A DNA stretch of 55,297 nt from positions 598,624 to 653,920 of the forward strand of contig NZ_DS996841.1 of NCBI RefSeq assembly GCF_000156655.1. The letters are read 5' to 3'. The translations under genes and the position numbers were made by a program. The stretch's first letter is position 1. Each line of letters opens with the position of its first letter. Shown piece by piece: positions 1 through 8,217 of the stretch. The notes under the pieces are model-generated. The model had not been told where the DNA came from. It did not search any database and saw only the letters and a list, made by a program, of their open reading frames with translations. The stretch is from Holdemanella biformis DSM 3989 (lineage in GTDB: Bacteria; Bacillota_I; Bacilli_A; Erysipelotrichales; Erysipelotrichaceae).

Positions 1-1929
1 TTTAATTGCAGCTGTCAAAGGACGAATGTTAGTCAATTTTCTTGGAGTTAAGCTATCCATTTCCTGAATTGACATACGTTCTTTAACAACACGTTCCATA
101 CGAGATAAACCAATACGGAATTGGTTTTGAATCAATTCACCAACAGAACGAATACGACGGTTACCCAACATATCGATATCATCTGTTGTTCCTACACCTT
201 CCATAACATTTAAGCTATATGAGAAGAATGCATACATATCTGAAACTGTAATTGTATGTTTATTTGCGAATGGGTCATTTCCAGCAACACGTACTTCATC
301 CCCATTGTTATCAATAATATATACTTCTTGAACACATGCACCAATCAACCATGCCGTAATATCTTCGCTTAAAGCACGTTGCTTAACTTGTGTTTCAACA
401 TCACTATCGATGGCATCTGGACTTACACCAACCATATAACGGTTCGCAACTAATTCCATATCTGCATCAACAATATCTTCACCTTGCGCATTTGTTAAAC
501 GTCCAAGAGCATATAAACGTTGACCATAGTTAAATACAGAATCCATATTTTCGGCTGTTAATTTAACTGGTTGTGCAAACAATCCTGCAAAAATATCAAC
601 ATTTTCAACAACCTTTTGGATTGCTAAAACATCTTGTTCAGTTAATACTGTACCAGCATCTAAATATGCATCTTCCGTTTCCACATCACTAGCCAATACA
701 CGACCAATTAATCCTGTAGTCCAGCTTGTTGGAATTGAAACGATATCTTCTTCATGGAATTCTGAGCGGAATGGATAAGCGACACAATAAGTACCTTTCG
801 CTAATTCTTCACGCAATGCATTTCTTTCATCACGGTGAACCATTGTACCTTTTTCCATGAACACATTGCCATTTACATCAACAATATCATGAGCAAGGCT
901 CATACCATACATACGATCGATCGCATTTAATTTCTTGCGTAATTTATAACGGCCAGCCTTTGTCAAATCATAACGACGGTGATCAAAGAATTTAGCCTGC
1001 ATCAAAGTGATTGATCCATCTAATGTAGGAATTTCATCACTTCTCTGGTTTTCATAGAAAGAAAGTAAAGCTTCCTGCGTTGTTTTAACTTTATCGTTCA
1101 ATAAAGAATTTTCGATTTCTTCATATTTTCCAAAGAAGGCAGTGTACAACAACAAATACATATTCATGTATTCGCGATCTTCTGCATCTGTAGCTACATC
1201 AGACCAGTTACGTCCCATTGCACGTAAGAACGTTTCCATCATTGATGTATCATGAGTATCTTCATTTACCCCAATATTCAAAGACATACCTATAGCCTTG
1301 AATAAGATACTGAATAATACTTTACGACGACGGTCAATAGAAACGTTGATCAAACGTCCATTTGTAGTTTTCTTTTGCTCAGTCATGAACTCTAACCAAG
1401 TACCACGACTTGGAATTAATTCACAGCTAAAGTTTTGTTTACCAGTCTTTTCATCATAACTATCCGCAAAATATGCGCCAGGAGAACGTACGATCTGACT
1501 AACGATTACACGTTCTGCACCATTGATGATGAATGTACCAGTTTCTGTCATTAAAGGGAAATCCCCTAAATATACTTCTTCACTCTTAGTTACTACTTCC
1601 CCAGTTTCTGAGTCCGTAACTTCTAATTCCATATCTGCATATAGAGGTGCTGCAAAATTGCATTCTCTATACATAGATTCCTCAGCGTTATATTTTGGTT
1701 CTTCAAAATGATAACGTAAGAAATTTAAGCGAATGTTTTTTCCATAGTTTTCAATTGGATAGATTTCTTCAAATACTTCTTGGATACCTTGTTGCGTAAA
1801 CCATTTAAATGAATCTGTCTGGATTTCGACAAGATTAGGTAACTCTAATTTACCACTAACCTTTGAGTAATCTCGGCGGGAAGATTTTTTTCCACACGAG
1901 ACAATACGATATGCTTTGTTGTTGTCCAT
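1..1929 (-). CDS. rpoB: RNA polymerase beta subunit, N-terminal 643 residues (runs off left edge)
   Basis: Catalytic beta subunit of RNA polymerase. The open frame starts at the ATG at 1929 and is uninterrupted to base 1, where it reads ...[10 protein letters not shown] just before the rifampicin-resistance region. Recognisable family signatures are [11 protein letters not shown] near the N-terminus, [18 protein letters not shown] (about residues 130-147), [26 protein letters not shown] and [19 protein letters not shown]. The ATG at 1929 is chosen because an AAAGG box lies nine bases upstream; an in-frame ATG at 1938 abuts that box. The AAIK motif falls at residue 643, about 180 residues later than in B. 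subtilis RpoB (Q469 lies ten residues after it there), so the lobe region is enlarged. Normally rplL precedes rpoB in an operon; here rpoB has its own promoter and a divergent neighbour. Confidence 0.97.
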   Translation of the reverse strand, partial: MDNNKAYRIVSCGKKSSRRDYSKVSGKLELPNLVEIQTDSFKWFTQQGIQEVFEEIYPIENYGKNIRLNFLRYHFEEPKYNAEESMYRECNFAAPLYADMELEVTDSETGEVVTKSEEVYLGDFPLMTETGTFIINGAERVIVSQIVRSPGAYFADSYDEKTGKQNFSCELIPSRGTWLEFMTEQKKTTNGRLINVSIDRRRKVLFSILFKAIGMSLNIGVNEDTHDTSMMETFLRAMGRNWSDVATDAEDREYMNMYLLLYTAFFGKYEEIENSLLNDKVKTTQEALLSFYENQRSDEIPTLDGSITLMQAKFFDHRRYDLTKAGRYKLRKKLNAIDRMYGMSLAHDIVDVNGNVFMEKGTMVHRDERNALREELAKGTYCVAYPFRSEFHEEDIVSIPTSWTTGLIGRVLASDVETEDAYLDAGTVLTEQDVLAIQKVVENVDIFAGLFAQPVKLTAENMDSVFNYGQRLYALGRLTNAQGEDIVDADMELVANRYMVGVSPDAIDSDVETQVKQRALSEDITAWLIGACVQEVYIIDNNGDEVRVAGNDPFANKHTITVSDMYAFFSYSLNVMEGVGTTDDIDMLGNRRIRSVGELIQNQFRIGLSRMERVVKERMSIQEMDSLTPRKLTNIRPLTAAIK

Positions 1930-1967
1930 GCATGCCATCCTTTCGTTCGAATTTGTACTATATTAGG

Positions 1968-1987
1968 AAGTTTTCATTCGAAAACTT
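1968..1987 (-). promoter_or_regulatory. Inverted repeat in the rpoB 5' untranslated region
   Basis: A perfect 8-bp inverted repeat (AAGTTTTC, 4-base loop, GAAAACTT) lies between the predicted rpoB -10 box and its ribosome binding site. It has no U-tract, so it is not a terminator. It could be an operator or an mRNA-stabilising or translational-control hairpin; the role is unknown. Confidence 0.5.
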
Positions 1988-2004
1988 ACACTATTATGCA
2001 ATTT

Positions 2005-2036
2005 ATTATACTACTAGTAAAACCACCAAATGTCAA
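2005..2036 (-). promoter_or_regulatory. Predicted rpoB promoter
   Basis: On the minus strand a perfect TTGACA (2036-2031) is followed by a perfect TATAAT (2010-2005). The spacer is 20 bases, longer than the ideal 17; with a 17-base spacer the -10 would be TAGTAT (2013-2008). The -35 box is one arm of a TGTCAAG/CTTGACA palindrome whose other arm is the -35 of a plus-strand promoter. Confidence 0.65.
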
Positions 2037-2043
2037 GAAAAAC

Positions 2044-2072
2044 TTGACAAAACTATAAAAATGGGTTATAAA
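2044..2072 (+). promoter_or_regulatory. Predicted plus-strand promoter upstream of an early terminator
   Basis: TTGACA (2044-2049), a 17-base spacer and TATAAA (2067-2072) form a near-consensus sigma-A promoter pointing right. The transcript would start near 2079 and meet the terminator hairpin at 2091-2118 after only about 12 bases. It could make a roughly 40-nt RNA or act as an attenuated promoter for the lipoprotein gene. Confidence 0.5.
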
Positions 2073-2090
2073 TATTGCCTATCCTTTTTT

Positions 2091-2118
2091 AGCACCTTCA
2101 CAAATTAGGTGCTTTTTT
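2091..2118 (+). terminator. Intrinsic terminator on the plus strand with no plus-strand gene before it
   Basis: AGCACCT (2091-2097) pairs with AGGTGCT (2107-2113) across a 9-base loop and is followed by six T residues. Read on the minus strand there is no T-run. No gene on the plus strand ends upstream, so it appears to terminate only the transcript from the promoter at 2044-2072. Confidence 0.65.
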
Positions 2119-2129
2119 ATTTGTCCATT

Positions 2130-2158
2130 TTGACAACCCATATATTTATGCATACAAT
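2130..2158 (+). promoter_or_regulatory. Predicted promoter of the small lipoprotein gene
   Basis: TTGACA (2130-2135), 17-base spacer, TACAAT (2153-2158). It lies just after the terminator and 24 bases before the lipoprotein ATG at 2182. Confidence 0.75.
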
Positions 2159-2181
2159 AAAGAAGTTAAAAGGAGTCTTTA

Positions 2182-2889
2182 ATGAAAAAAATATTAACTA
2201 TAATCTTAACTTGTTTTTTATCACTTAACCTTGCAGGATGCTCGGCCTCAAAAAACAATGACGATATCCTTGCATTCTTCAATGCATTAGATAATACACT
2301 AAATTTAAAAAGTGCCCAAATCAATGGAACACTTGCAATGAAAGATTCAAAATTAAATATTGATGCACAAATTCTTCAAAAAGACGAATTACAGGTTTCT
2401 AGTTCCATTGGTCTTGTCGCAGGAAAAAATGTGCAAAATAACTTTTTGAACTTCTATATCAAAGATGGAAAAACATATTTAAATTCCATGGGAACAAAAA
2501 CACAAAGTACAGTCGATAAAATTGGGTTAAAAAAGAATTCAAAATTAAATGCATACAACCCATTTCTAGATTTAACCGACGATCAATTATGTGAATTGTT
2601 TGATTCTTCTAAAAAAGAAAATGACACCTACACATTTAAAGTCAATACAAGCAAATTAGCAACACTACTCGATAACATGGGATCCGTTAAACTAGATCAT
2701 GCTACACTTGTTGCAACCATCAAAAACGAAAAAATCTCACATATGATTTTAAGCTTTACCGGAACACAAACCGTTGATGATGCGAGTGCTGATATTGATG
2801 TTTCAATTGAACTAAGTATCAAAAAACTAAACAAAATCAACTTCCCAAACGATTTAGACAATTATAAAAACGAAACTGCAGAAGATTAA
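2182..2889 (+). CDS. Predicted lipoprotein of unknown function, 235 aa
   Basis: The N-terminus is a lipoprotein signal: MKK, a hydrophobic stretch and lipobox LAGC with the acceptor Cys at about residue 20, so the mature protein should be anchored on the outer face of the membrane. The rest is hydrophilic and lysine-, aspartate- and asparagine-rich, with no motif I recognise. The pattern of alternating strands with phrases such as NGTLAMKDSKLNIDAQI and FYIKDGKTYLNSMG loosely resembles small beta-rich surface lipoproteins of the LolA/LppX or DUF6612-like type, but this is only an impression. AAAGGAG lies seven bases before the ATG. It is monocistronic, with its own promoter and a terminator after the stop codon. 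Confidence 0.85.
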   Translation: MKKILTIILTCFLSLNLAGCSASKNNDDILAFFNALDNTLNLKSAQINGTLAMKDSKLNIDAQILQKDELQVSSSIGLVAGKNVQNNFLNFYIKDGKTYLNSMGTKTQSTVDKIGLKKNSKLNAYNPFLDLTDDQLCELFDSSKKENDTYTFKVNTSKLATLLDNMGSVKLDHATLVATIKNEKISHMILSFTGTQTVDDASADIDVSIELSIKKLNKINFPNDLDNYKNETAED

Positions 2890-2905
2890 TTCCTCTGCAG
2901 TCTTT
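2876..2905 (+). terminator. Bidirectional terminator between the lipoprotein and acyltransferase genes
   Basis: CTGCAGA (2876-2882) pairs with TCTGCAG (2894-2900) and is followed by TCTTTTT. The reverse orientation gives TTTCGTTTTT, so it can also serve the convergent gene at 2906. The stem overlaps the last codons of the lipoprotein gene. Confidence 0.75.
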
Positions 2906-4681
2906 TTATTTATTCACTTTTTCTTCAATCTCTTTTTGTTTTTGCATAACCTCATTAATTTTTTCTTGAATTAAATGAGCATATGCATCAGCACCAGATT
3001 CCATCGGATGTATTCCATCCTCTTCTAATAAATCTGTATGCTTAGAAATATAAGAGTTCCAATCTATAATTGTGACATTTGAATGTTTTTTAGCCAATTC
3101 ATTCAGATATTTATTGTTGCTAGCTTCCCATTCAACTCCAGGCGCATATACATTGACCCAGAAAATAGATTTATCTGAACCAATCATTTCTAATGTTTGT
3201 TCAACCGTACTCTCATCCAATACCCCATTTGTTCCTAGTGACATCACAACTGTATTATGCACAGCCCCTTTTGACTCGTACCAACGCAAAACATCTGGTG
3301 CTTGTGACATTTGTCTTGAAACAGCTGCATCGACAGTTGCATCTGGATAAACAGCTTGTATATTTGTATATGCTGACAACATAACGGAATCTCCCAAACA
3401 GAATAAACCTTTATCAGATACTTTCTGTGAATTTCCACTAGGACTATAATCTACACTTTTAGCCTTTTCCATTTTGCCATCTGATTTTGCATTCTTTTTC
3501 TTATTCTTGATAGTTTCTTCATTTTCAGCAATACGTTTTTGCAACGCACTAGAATCCACTTCTTTTGAAGTTGCTAAAGCAATAACACCTGTGGCCTGAA
3601 ATACAAACCCAACGATTCCACAAGCCAACACGGCTTTTTGAAATTTTGGTTTGATTTGCTTATATTTAAACACCTTTAAGAAATAATTTGTCCATACAAC
3701 AAGTGCAATCAAAATTACAAATTCAAATAAATATATGATGAAATGTTTATTCCAATCCTTATACTGAAACAAATAAATGACTGGATATTGCCACAAATAA
3801 ATTTCATAACTATGTTTACCAATCCAATCTAATATAGGCACATCCAACGAAACTGAGCTATTTGCCGTTTTCTCAATTAAGAACATAGACAAAATTGTCG
3901 TTAGTGTTAACACCAATAAATATACAATTGGCATTTTACCATCAAAAATAAAGTAAGAAGCTACTAATATAGCTATTAATGAAAGTGAAATGTAAAAATT
4001 CTTTTTCGTTTCTTCTTCCTTTGTATATATCCAACCCAAAAGCATACCCGCGAACAATGCATAAATTCGAGTATCCGTTCCATAATACAATCTTGTGACA
4101 TTCACTTTACATAAATAAAGTATTGGCATTATTAACGCAAAAACAACAGTGACTCCAAGCATTGTCTTGATTGTATTCGACTTTCCTTTTTTTTCTTCCA
4201 ACTTATATAATCCAAATAATAAAAGCGGAAAAATCAAATAAAACTGCATTTCAATAGACAAGAACCATAAATGAGAAAATGGTGAAGTATTCGCAATTCT
4301 AGTAAAGTAATCCAAACTTTGTGAAATCTGCCAAAAGTTATTAAAACCCGCAAATATACTTAATACTTGCATCTTCATTCCACGCAAACTATCATTAGCC
4401 AAAAAGAAATAAACACCTAAAGTTGTAAAAACCATTACCAACAATGGTGGATACAATCTTTTTATTCTTGATATATAAAATTTGATAGTAGAAAACTCTC
4501 TGTTCTCCATTTTTTTCTTATTTGTGATAACCATTAAAAAACCAGTTAAAACAAAAAATAAAACAACCCCTAAATAACCACCTTTAAACACATTAGGAAA
4601 CATATGAAATAGCGTAATTCCGATAATCGCAATACCACGCAATCCATCCATTCCCTTTATACGATTTCCTTTTTCTTTCAT
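2906..4681 (-). CDS. oatA: OatA-like acyltransferase 3 with C-terminal SGNH domain
   Basis: Membrane acyltransferase of the acyltransferase-3 family fused to an SGNH hydrolase domain, the layout of peptidoglycan O-acetyltransferase OatA (S. aureus OatA is about 600 aa; this is 591). The N-terminal part opens with GMDGLRGIAIIGITLFHMFP, a typical family motif with the conserved His, followed by about ten membrane segments to residue 370. A linker rich in Lys/Glu leads to the SGNH domain, with FCLGDSVMLSA (Ser nucleophile block), SLGTNG and the DGIHP block carrying the Asp/His pair. ATG 4681 is chosen over the GTG at 4687 because AAGGGG is ten bases upstream. It probably O-acetylates cell-wall muramic acid, giving lysozyme resistance; other cell-envelope polymers are possible substrates. 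Confidence 0.85.
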   Translation of the reverse strand: MKEKGNRIKGMDGLRGIAIIGITLFHMFPNVFKGGYLGVVLFFVLTGFLMVITNKKKMENREFSTIKFYISRIKRLYPPLLVMVFTTLGVYFFLANDSLRGMKMQVLSIFAGFNNFWQISQSLDYFTRIANTSPFSHLWFLSIEMQFYLIFPLLLFGLYKLEEKKGKSNTIKTMLGVTVVFALIMPILYLCKVNVTRLYYGTDTRIYALFAGMLLGWIYTKEEETKKNFYISLSLIAILVASYFIFDGKMPIVYLLVLTLTTILSMFLIEKTANSSVSLDVPILDWIGKHSYEIYLWQYPVIYLFQYKDWNKHFIIYLFEFVILIALVVWTNYFLKVFKYKQIKPKFQKAVLACGIVGFVFQATGVIALATSKEVDSSALQKRIAENEETIKNKKKNAKSDGKMEKAKSVDYSPSGNSQKVSDKGLFCLGDSVMLSAYTNIQAVYPDATVDAAVSRQMSQAPDVLRWYESKGAVHNTVVMSLGTNGVLDESTVEQTLEMIGSDKSIFWVNVYAPGVEWEASNNKYLNELAKKHSNVTIIDWNSYISKHTDLLEEDGIHPMESGADAYAHLIQEKINEVMQKQKEIEEKVNK

Positions 4682-4829
4682 ATCCACATATCCCCTTATA
4701 ACGCTATTATTAGCACTTTATATTCTAACACAAAAAAACCTTAACAATTATTAATAAATATATAAATTTTTAATATCCCTTTTTAAAAAAATACAATATA
4801 ATATATTAAGATTCTGAAAGGATAATAAC

Positions 4830-6038
4830 ATGCAAAGTATTAAGACAATTTATAAAATCGGACCCGGACCTAGTAGTTCACATACATTCGGTCCAATGAT
4901 GGCTTCTAAGTATATCAATGAGCATTATCCAGATGCCACACACTTCAAAATCACTTTATTTGGTTCCTTAGCACTTACAGGAAAAGGACACCTTACAGAT
5001 AAAATCATTTTAAAAACATTGGGTGCTAGTAAATGCGAAATCATTTTTGATATGAAAACGGCTGTCGAACATCCAAACACAATGATTATTGAAGTATTTG
5101 ACAATGATACAAAGGTTGCACAACACACATTTGTTTCAATCGGTGGCGGCAAAATTGAAATCGATGGTAAAAAAGGCAATGTAGATCCAGAGATTTATCC
5201 ACACACAAAGATGGATGATATTCAAGTCTATTGCAACGAGCGTCATTTACGTTTAGACCAATATATCGATGAAGTGGAAGATTCTGATTTTGATTCTTAT
5301 ATGAATCAAATCTTTAAACAAATGCTAAAAACAGTAAATACAGGATTAAAGAAGACAGGTGTATTACCTGGAAGCTTAAAAATTGATCGTGTAGCCCATG
5401 CATTACACCAATCCGCACAAAGTTGTAGTGATATTCAAGATAAAAACAGTTTATTACTAAGCAGCTATGCCTATGCAGCCAACGAACAAAATGCCAGTGG
5501 AGGTATTGTCGTAACTGCTCCAACAATGGGTAGTTGCGGCGTTTTACCAAGTCTTGTATATCATTTCTATCACGATCAAAAATATCCTAAAAAGACACTT
5601 ATTCAAGGTTTAAAGGTTGCCGGATTAATTGGAAATCTAATCCAGACAAACGCTACTATTTCAGGAGCTAAAGCTGGATGTCAAGCAGAAGTTGGTGCCG
5701 CTTGTTCTATGGGTGCTGCTTTTGTTGCTTATTGTCAACTTCAAAACAACGAACAAATTGAATGTGCTGCAGAAATTGGATTAGAACACCATCTAGGACT
5801 TACTTGCGATCCAGTTGGTGGATACGTAATGATTCCTTGTATTGAAAGAAATGCAGTAGCTGCACAAAGAAGCGTGGATGCCGCAAGACTTGCCAAATAT
5901 TTACGCAACGTAAAAAAGAATCGTGTTAGTTTTGATATGGTTGTTAAAACCATGAATCTAACAGGAAAGAAACTTCCAATTGAACTAAAAGAAAGTGCAC
6001 TTGGCGGCTTAGCCGTTGTTGTACCTGAAAAAGCATAA
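4830..6038 (+). CDS. sdaA: L-serine dehydratase, fused beta and alpha domains, [4Fe-4S] type
   Basis: Deaminates L-serine to pyruvate and ammonia using an oxygen-sensitive iron-sulfur cluster. The N-terminal beta domain begins with the family motif GPGPSSSHTFGP. The alpha domain starts near residue 165 and contains the cluster cysteines in MGSCGVLP, AACSMGAAF and LTCDPVGG. At 402 aa it is a single-chain form, whereas many Firmicutes use separate SdaAA and SdaAB chains; it is somewhat shorter than the E. coli enzyme. AAAGG precedes the ATG. The gene stands alone on the plus strand between two minus-strand units and ends in a strong bidirectional terminator. No regulator site was recognised. 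Confidence 0.93.
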   Translation: MQSIKTIYKIGPGPSSSHTFGPMMASKYINEHYPDATHFKITLFGSLALTGKGHLTDKIILKTLGASKCEIIFDMKTAVEHPNTMIIEVFDNDTKVAQHTFVSIGGGKIEIDGKKGNVDPEIYPHTKMDDIQVYCNERHLRLDQYIDEVEDSDFDSYMNQIFKQMLKTVNTGLKKTGVLPGSLKIDRVAHALHQSAQSCSDIQDKNSLLLSSYAYAANEQNASGGIVVTAPTMGSCGVLPSLVYHFYHDQKYPKKTLIQGLKVAGLIGNLIQTNATISGAKAGCQAEVGAACSMGAAFVAYCQLQNNEQIECAAEIGLEHHLGLTCDPVGGYVMIPCIERNAVAAQRSVDAARLAKYLRNVKKNRVSFDMVVKTMNLTGKKLPIELKESALGGLAVVVPEKA

Positions 6039-6067
6039 AGGTCTAATTCATATGAATTAGACCTTTT
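6038..6067 (+). terminator. Bidirectional terminator, perfect 14-bp stem
   Basis: A 28-base perfect palindrome (6038-6065, centred on ATAT, starting with the last base of the sdaA stop codon) is followed by T residues. It separates convergent sdaA and the CBS-ACT gene and should stop transcription from both sides. Confidence 0.88.
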
Positions 6068-6070
6068 TCT

Positions 6071-6721
6071 CTATTTATCACGAACAAAACACTCTAACAC
6101 TTTATAGCCCTTTCGCTCTAGATCTGCCTGCAAATCATCCGGATCTGTTGTATCACAACGAATAACTAGATTGGCAATTCCATCTTCAAAAGAATACACA
6201 CCAATATGATTGATATTCACTTTGTTTTCAACAAAGATTTCCGACAACTTACCAATGGCACCAATTTCATCTTTTACGGAAACCGTAATTCTTGAACCCA
6301 CTTCATCCCATCCAAGAACATTCAAGAAACATTTAAATACATCATTTTGCGTTACAATACCCGTAACTTCACCCGATGCATTGATGACCGGCAAACATCC
6401 AATATTGTTTTTCAACATTTTCTGTGTCGCATATTCCATCAATTCATTTTCATCCACAGAAATGACTTTTTTTACCATCACAGTACTTACAGTCGTTTTT
6501 GACAACAAATAATTTAATTCATATATACTTAAGCTTGTCGCATTCGTTGTACCCGAATTTGAAATCATACCCTCAGTAATCAATCCAACAAGTTGACCTT
6601 TTTCAACAACTGGAACACGGTGAATTTCCTTTTCCTTCATCAAATCAATGATTTGTGAAATCGTTGCATCTGGTTCAGCACATATAACATTTTTTGTCAT
6701 ATAATCCTTAACTTTAAACAT
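6071..6721 (-). CDS. CBS domain pair plus ACT domain protein
   Basis: 216 aa with two CBS motifs (about residues 6-60 and 78-135; MTKNVICAEPDATISQI and NNIGCLPVINASGEVTGIV) followed by an ACT domain (about 143-214; ITVSVKDEIGAIGKLSEIF). CBS pairs bind adenosyl ligands and ACT domains bind amino acids, so this is probably a ligand-sensing regulatory protein, similar in layout to AcuB-type proteins. It is the last gene of the liv transporter operon, four bases after livF, which suggests that it senses branched-chain amino acids or cellular energy and modulates transport or related enzymes. No DNA-binding or catalytic domain is present. AGGAGG precedes the start. Confidence 0.85.
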   Translation of the reverse strand: MFKVKDYMTKNVICAEPDATISQIIDLMKEKEIHRVPVVEKGQLVGLITEGMISNSGTTNATSLSIYELNYLLSKTTVSTVMVKKVISVDENELMEYATQKMLKNNIGCLPVINASGEVTGIVTQNDVFKCFLNVLGWDEVGSRITVSVKDEIGAIGKLSEIFVENKVNINHIGVYSFEDGIANLVIRCDTTDPDDLQADLERKGYKVLECFVRDK

Positions 6722-6725
6722 CTTA

Positions 6726-7436
6726 TTATCCTCCTAGATATGCCTTTTGAACATCCGAACTTTTGGCAAGTTCTTCCCCTGTACCTGACATTACAACTTT
6801 ACCCGTCTCTAAAACATAGGCACGATGCGCAATTGACAAAGCCATCTTTGCGTTTTGTTCTACCAATAAAACCGTTGTTCCCGATTTATTGATTTCTTCA
6901 ATAATATTAAAGATTTCCTTAACTAATATTGGAGCAAGACCCATGCTTGGCTCATCCAAAAGTAACAATTTAGGCTTAGCCATTAAAGCACGTCCCATCG
7001 CTAACATTTGTTGCTCACCACCAGATAAAGTAGAAGCATCCTGATTCATACGTTCTTTTAAGATTGGAAACTGTTCACAAACCTTTTCATAATCATGCTT
7101 AATTCCATCTTTATCTTTTCTTAAAAAAGCACCCATCATCAAGTTTTCATATACACTCATACCCGTAAAGATACGACGACCTTCTGGCACTTGCGTTAAA
7201 CCCATCTCAACAATATGTTTCGGATTGGCCTTCATAATTGATTCATTTAAAAAGTTGATTTCTCCAGCCGACTTTTTAACAATGCCACTAATGGACTGCA
7301 TCATTGTCGTTTTTCCAGCACCATTGGCACCAATCAACGCGACAATTTCACCTTCATTTACTTCTAAACTGATGCCTTTTAAAGCTTCAATAACACCATA
7401 ATGCACATGAAGATCTTTGATTTCTAACATTGCCAT
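6726..7436 (-). CDS. livF: Branched-chain amino-acid ABC transporter, ATPase LivF
   Basis: 236-aa ABC ATPase energising uptake of leucine, isoleucine and valine. It shows Walker A GANGAGKTT, the signature LSGGEQQM and Walker B LLLLDEPSMGLAP, and the typical LivF length. VPEGRRIFTGMSVYENL is characteristic of LivF, as opposed to LivG. It follows livG with a one-base gap and precedes the CBS-ACT gene. The two ATPases LivF and LivG form the heterodimeric motor under the LivH/LivM channel. Confidence 0.95.
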   Translation of the reverse strand: MAMLEIKDLHVHYGVIEALKGISLEVNEGEIVALIGANGAGKTTMMQSISGIVKKSAGEINFLNESIMKANPKHIVEMGLTQVPEGRRIFTGMSVYENLMMGAFLRKDKDGIKHDYEKVCEQFPILKERMNQDASTLSGGEQQMLAMGRALMAKPKLLLLDEPSMGLAPILVKEIFNIIEEINKSGTTVLLVEQNAKMALSIAHRAYVLETGKVVMSGTGEELAKSSDVQKAYLGG

Positions 7437-7437
7437 A

Positions 7438-8217
7438 CTAGATCTCCTCTCCTAAATATGCCTTAACTACAAACTCATTTTGCTTAATTTCTTCAGGCGT
7501 ACCATTCGCTATCATTTTACCATAGTTCAAAACATAAATACGCTCGCAAATCTTCATAACCAAAGACATATCATGCTCAATCAGGATTACAGTTAATTTA
7601 TATTTTTCTCGAATATGATCAATCAATTCCGTTAACTCTTTTGTTTCTTGCGGATTCATACCTGCAGCTGGCTCATCCAAATATAAAATTTTGGGCTGAA
7701 TTGCCAAAGCACGAGCAATCTCCAATCGACGTTGTTTACCATAAGGAAGATTTGTCGCCAATTCATTTCTTAAAGAATACAATCCAACTTCTTTTAATAA
7801 TTCTTCTGCCTTTTCTTCGACCCACTTCTCTTCTTTATAATATGTAGGCAAGCGCAAAATTGCAGCTAATGTTCCATAACGAATATTTTTATGCATCGCA
7901 ACCTTAACATTTTCTAAGACTGTCATCGATTTAAATAAACGAATATTTTGAAAAGTTCGGGCAACACCTAAGTTTGTGATTTTATAAGGCTTCAATCCCC
8001 CAATCTGAATACTTTTATTTTGATCCATCAATTCAATCAAACCACTACTTGGTTCATAAACACCTGTCAATAAGTTGAATAATGTTGTTTTCCCAGCACC
8101 ATTTGGACCAATCAAACCAATAAGCTCTCCCTCATTGATTGTCATAGACACATTAGAAACTGCACAAAGGCCACCGAAATTCTTTGTCAAATTTTTTACA
8201 TTTAAAATTGTTTTCAT
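7438..8217 (-). CDS. livG: Branched-chain amino-acid ABC transporter, ATPase LivG
   Basis: 259-aa ATPase partner of LivF. Walker A is GPNGAGKTTLFN. The signature region reads NLPYGKQRRLEIARAL, the variant LPYG form usual for LivG. Walker B is ILYLDEPAAGMNP, and the LivG-specific motif GVARTFQNIRLF is present. Its ATG overlaps the livM stop codon by four bases, implying translational coupling. Confidence 0.95.
   Translation of the reverse strand: MKTILNVKNLTKNFGGLCAVSNVSMTINEGELIGLIGPNGAGKTTLFNLLTGVYEPSSGLIELMDQNKSIQIGGLKPYKITNLGVARTFQNIRLFKSMTVLENVKVAMHKNIRYGTLAAILRLPTYYKEEKWVEEKAEELLKEVGLYSLRNELATNLPYGKQRRLEIARALAIQPKILYLDEPAAGMNPQETKELTELIDHIREKYKLTVILIEHDMSLVMKICERIYVLNYGKMIANGTPEEIKQNEFVVKAYLGEEI

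Noticed and set aside
1863-2108. 81-aa open frame on the plus strand across the rpoB start
   Set aside because: It overlaps rpoB codons and both rpoB promoter boxes, has no RBS and has unlikely composition.
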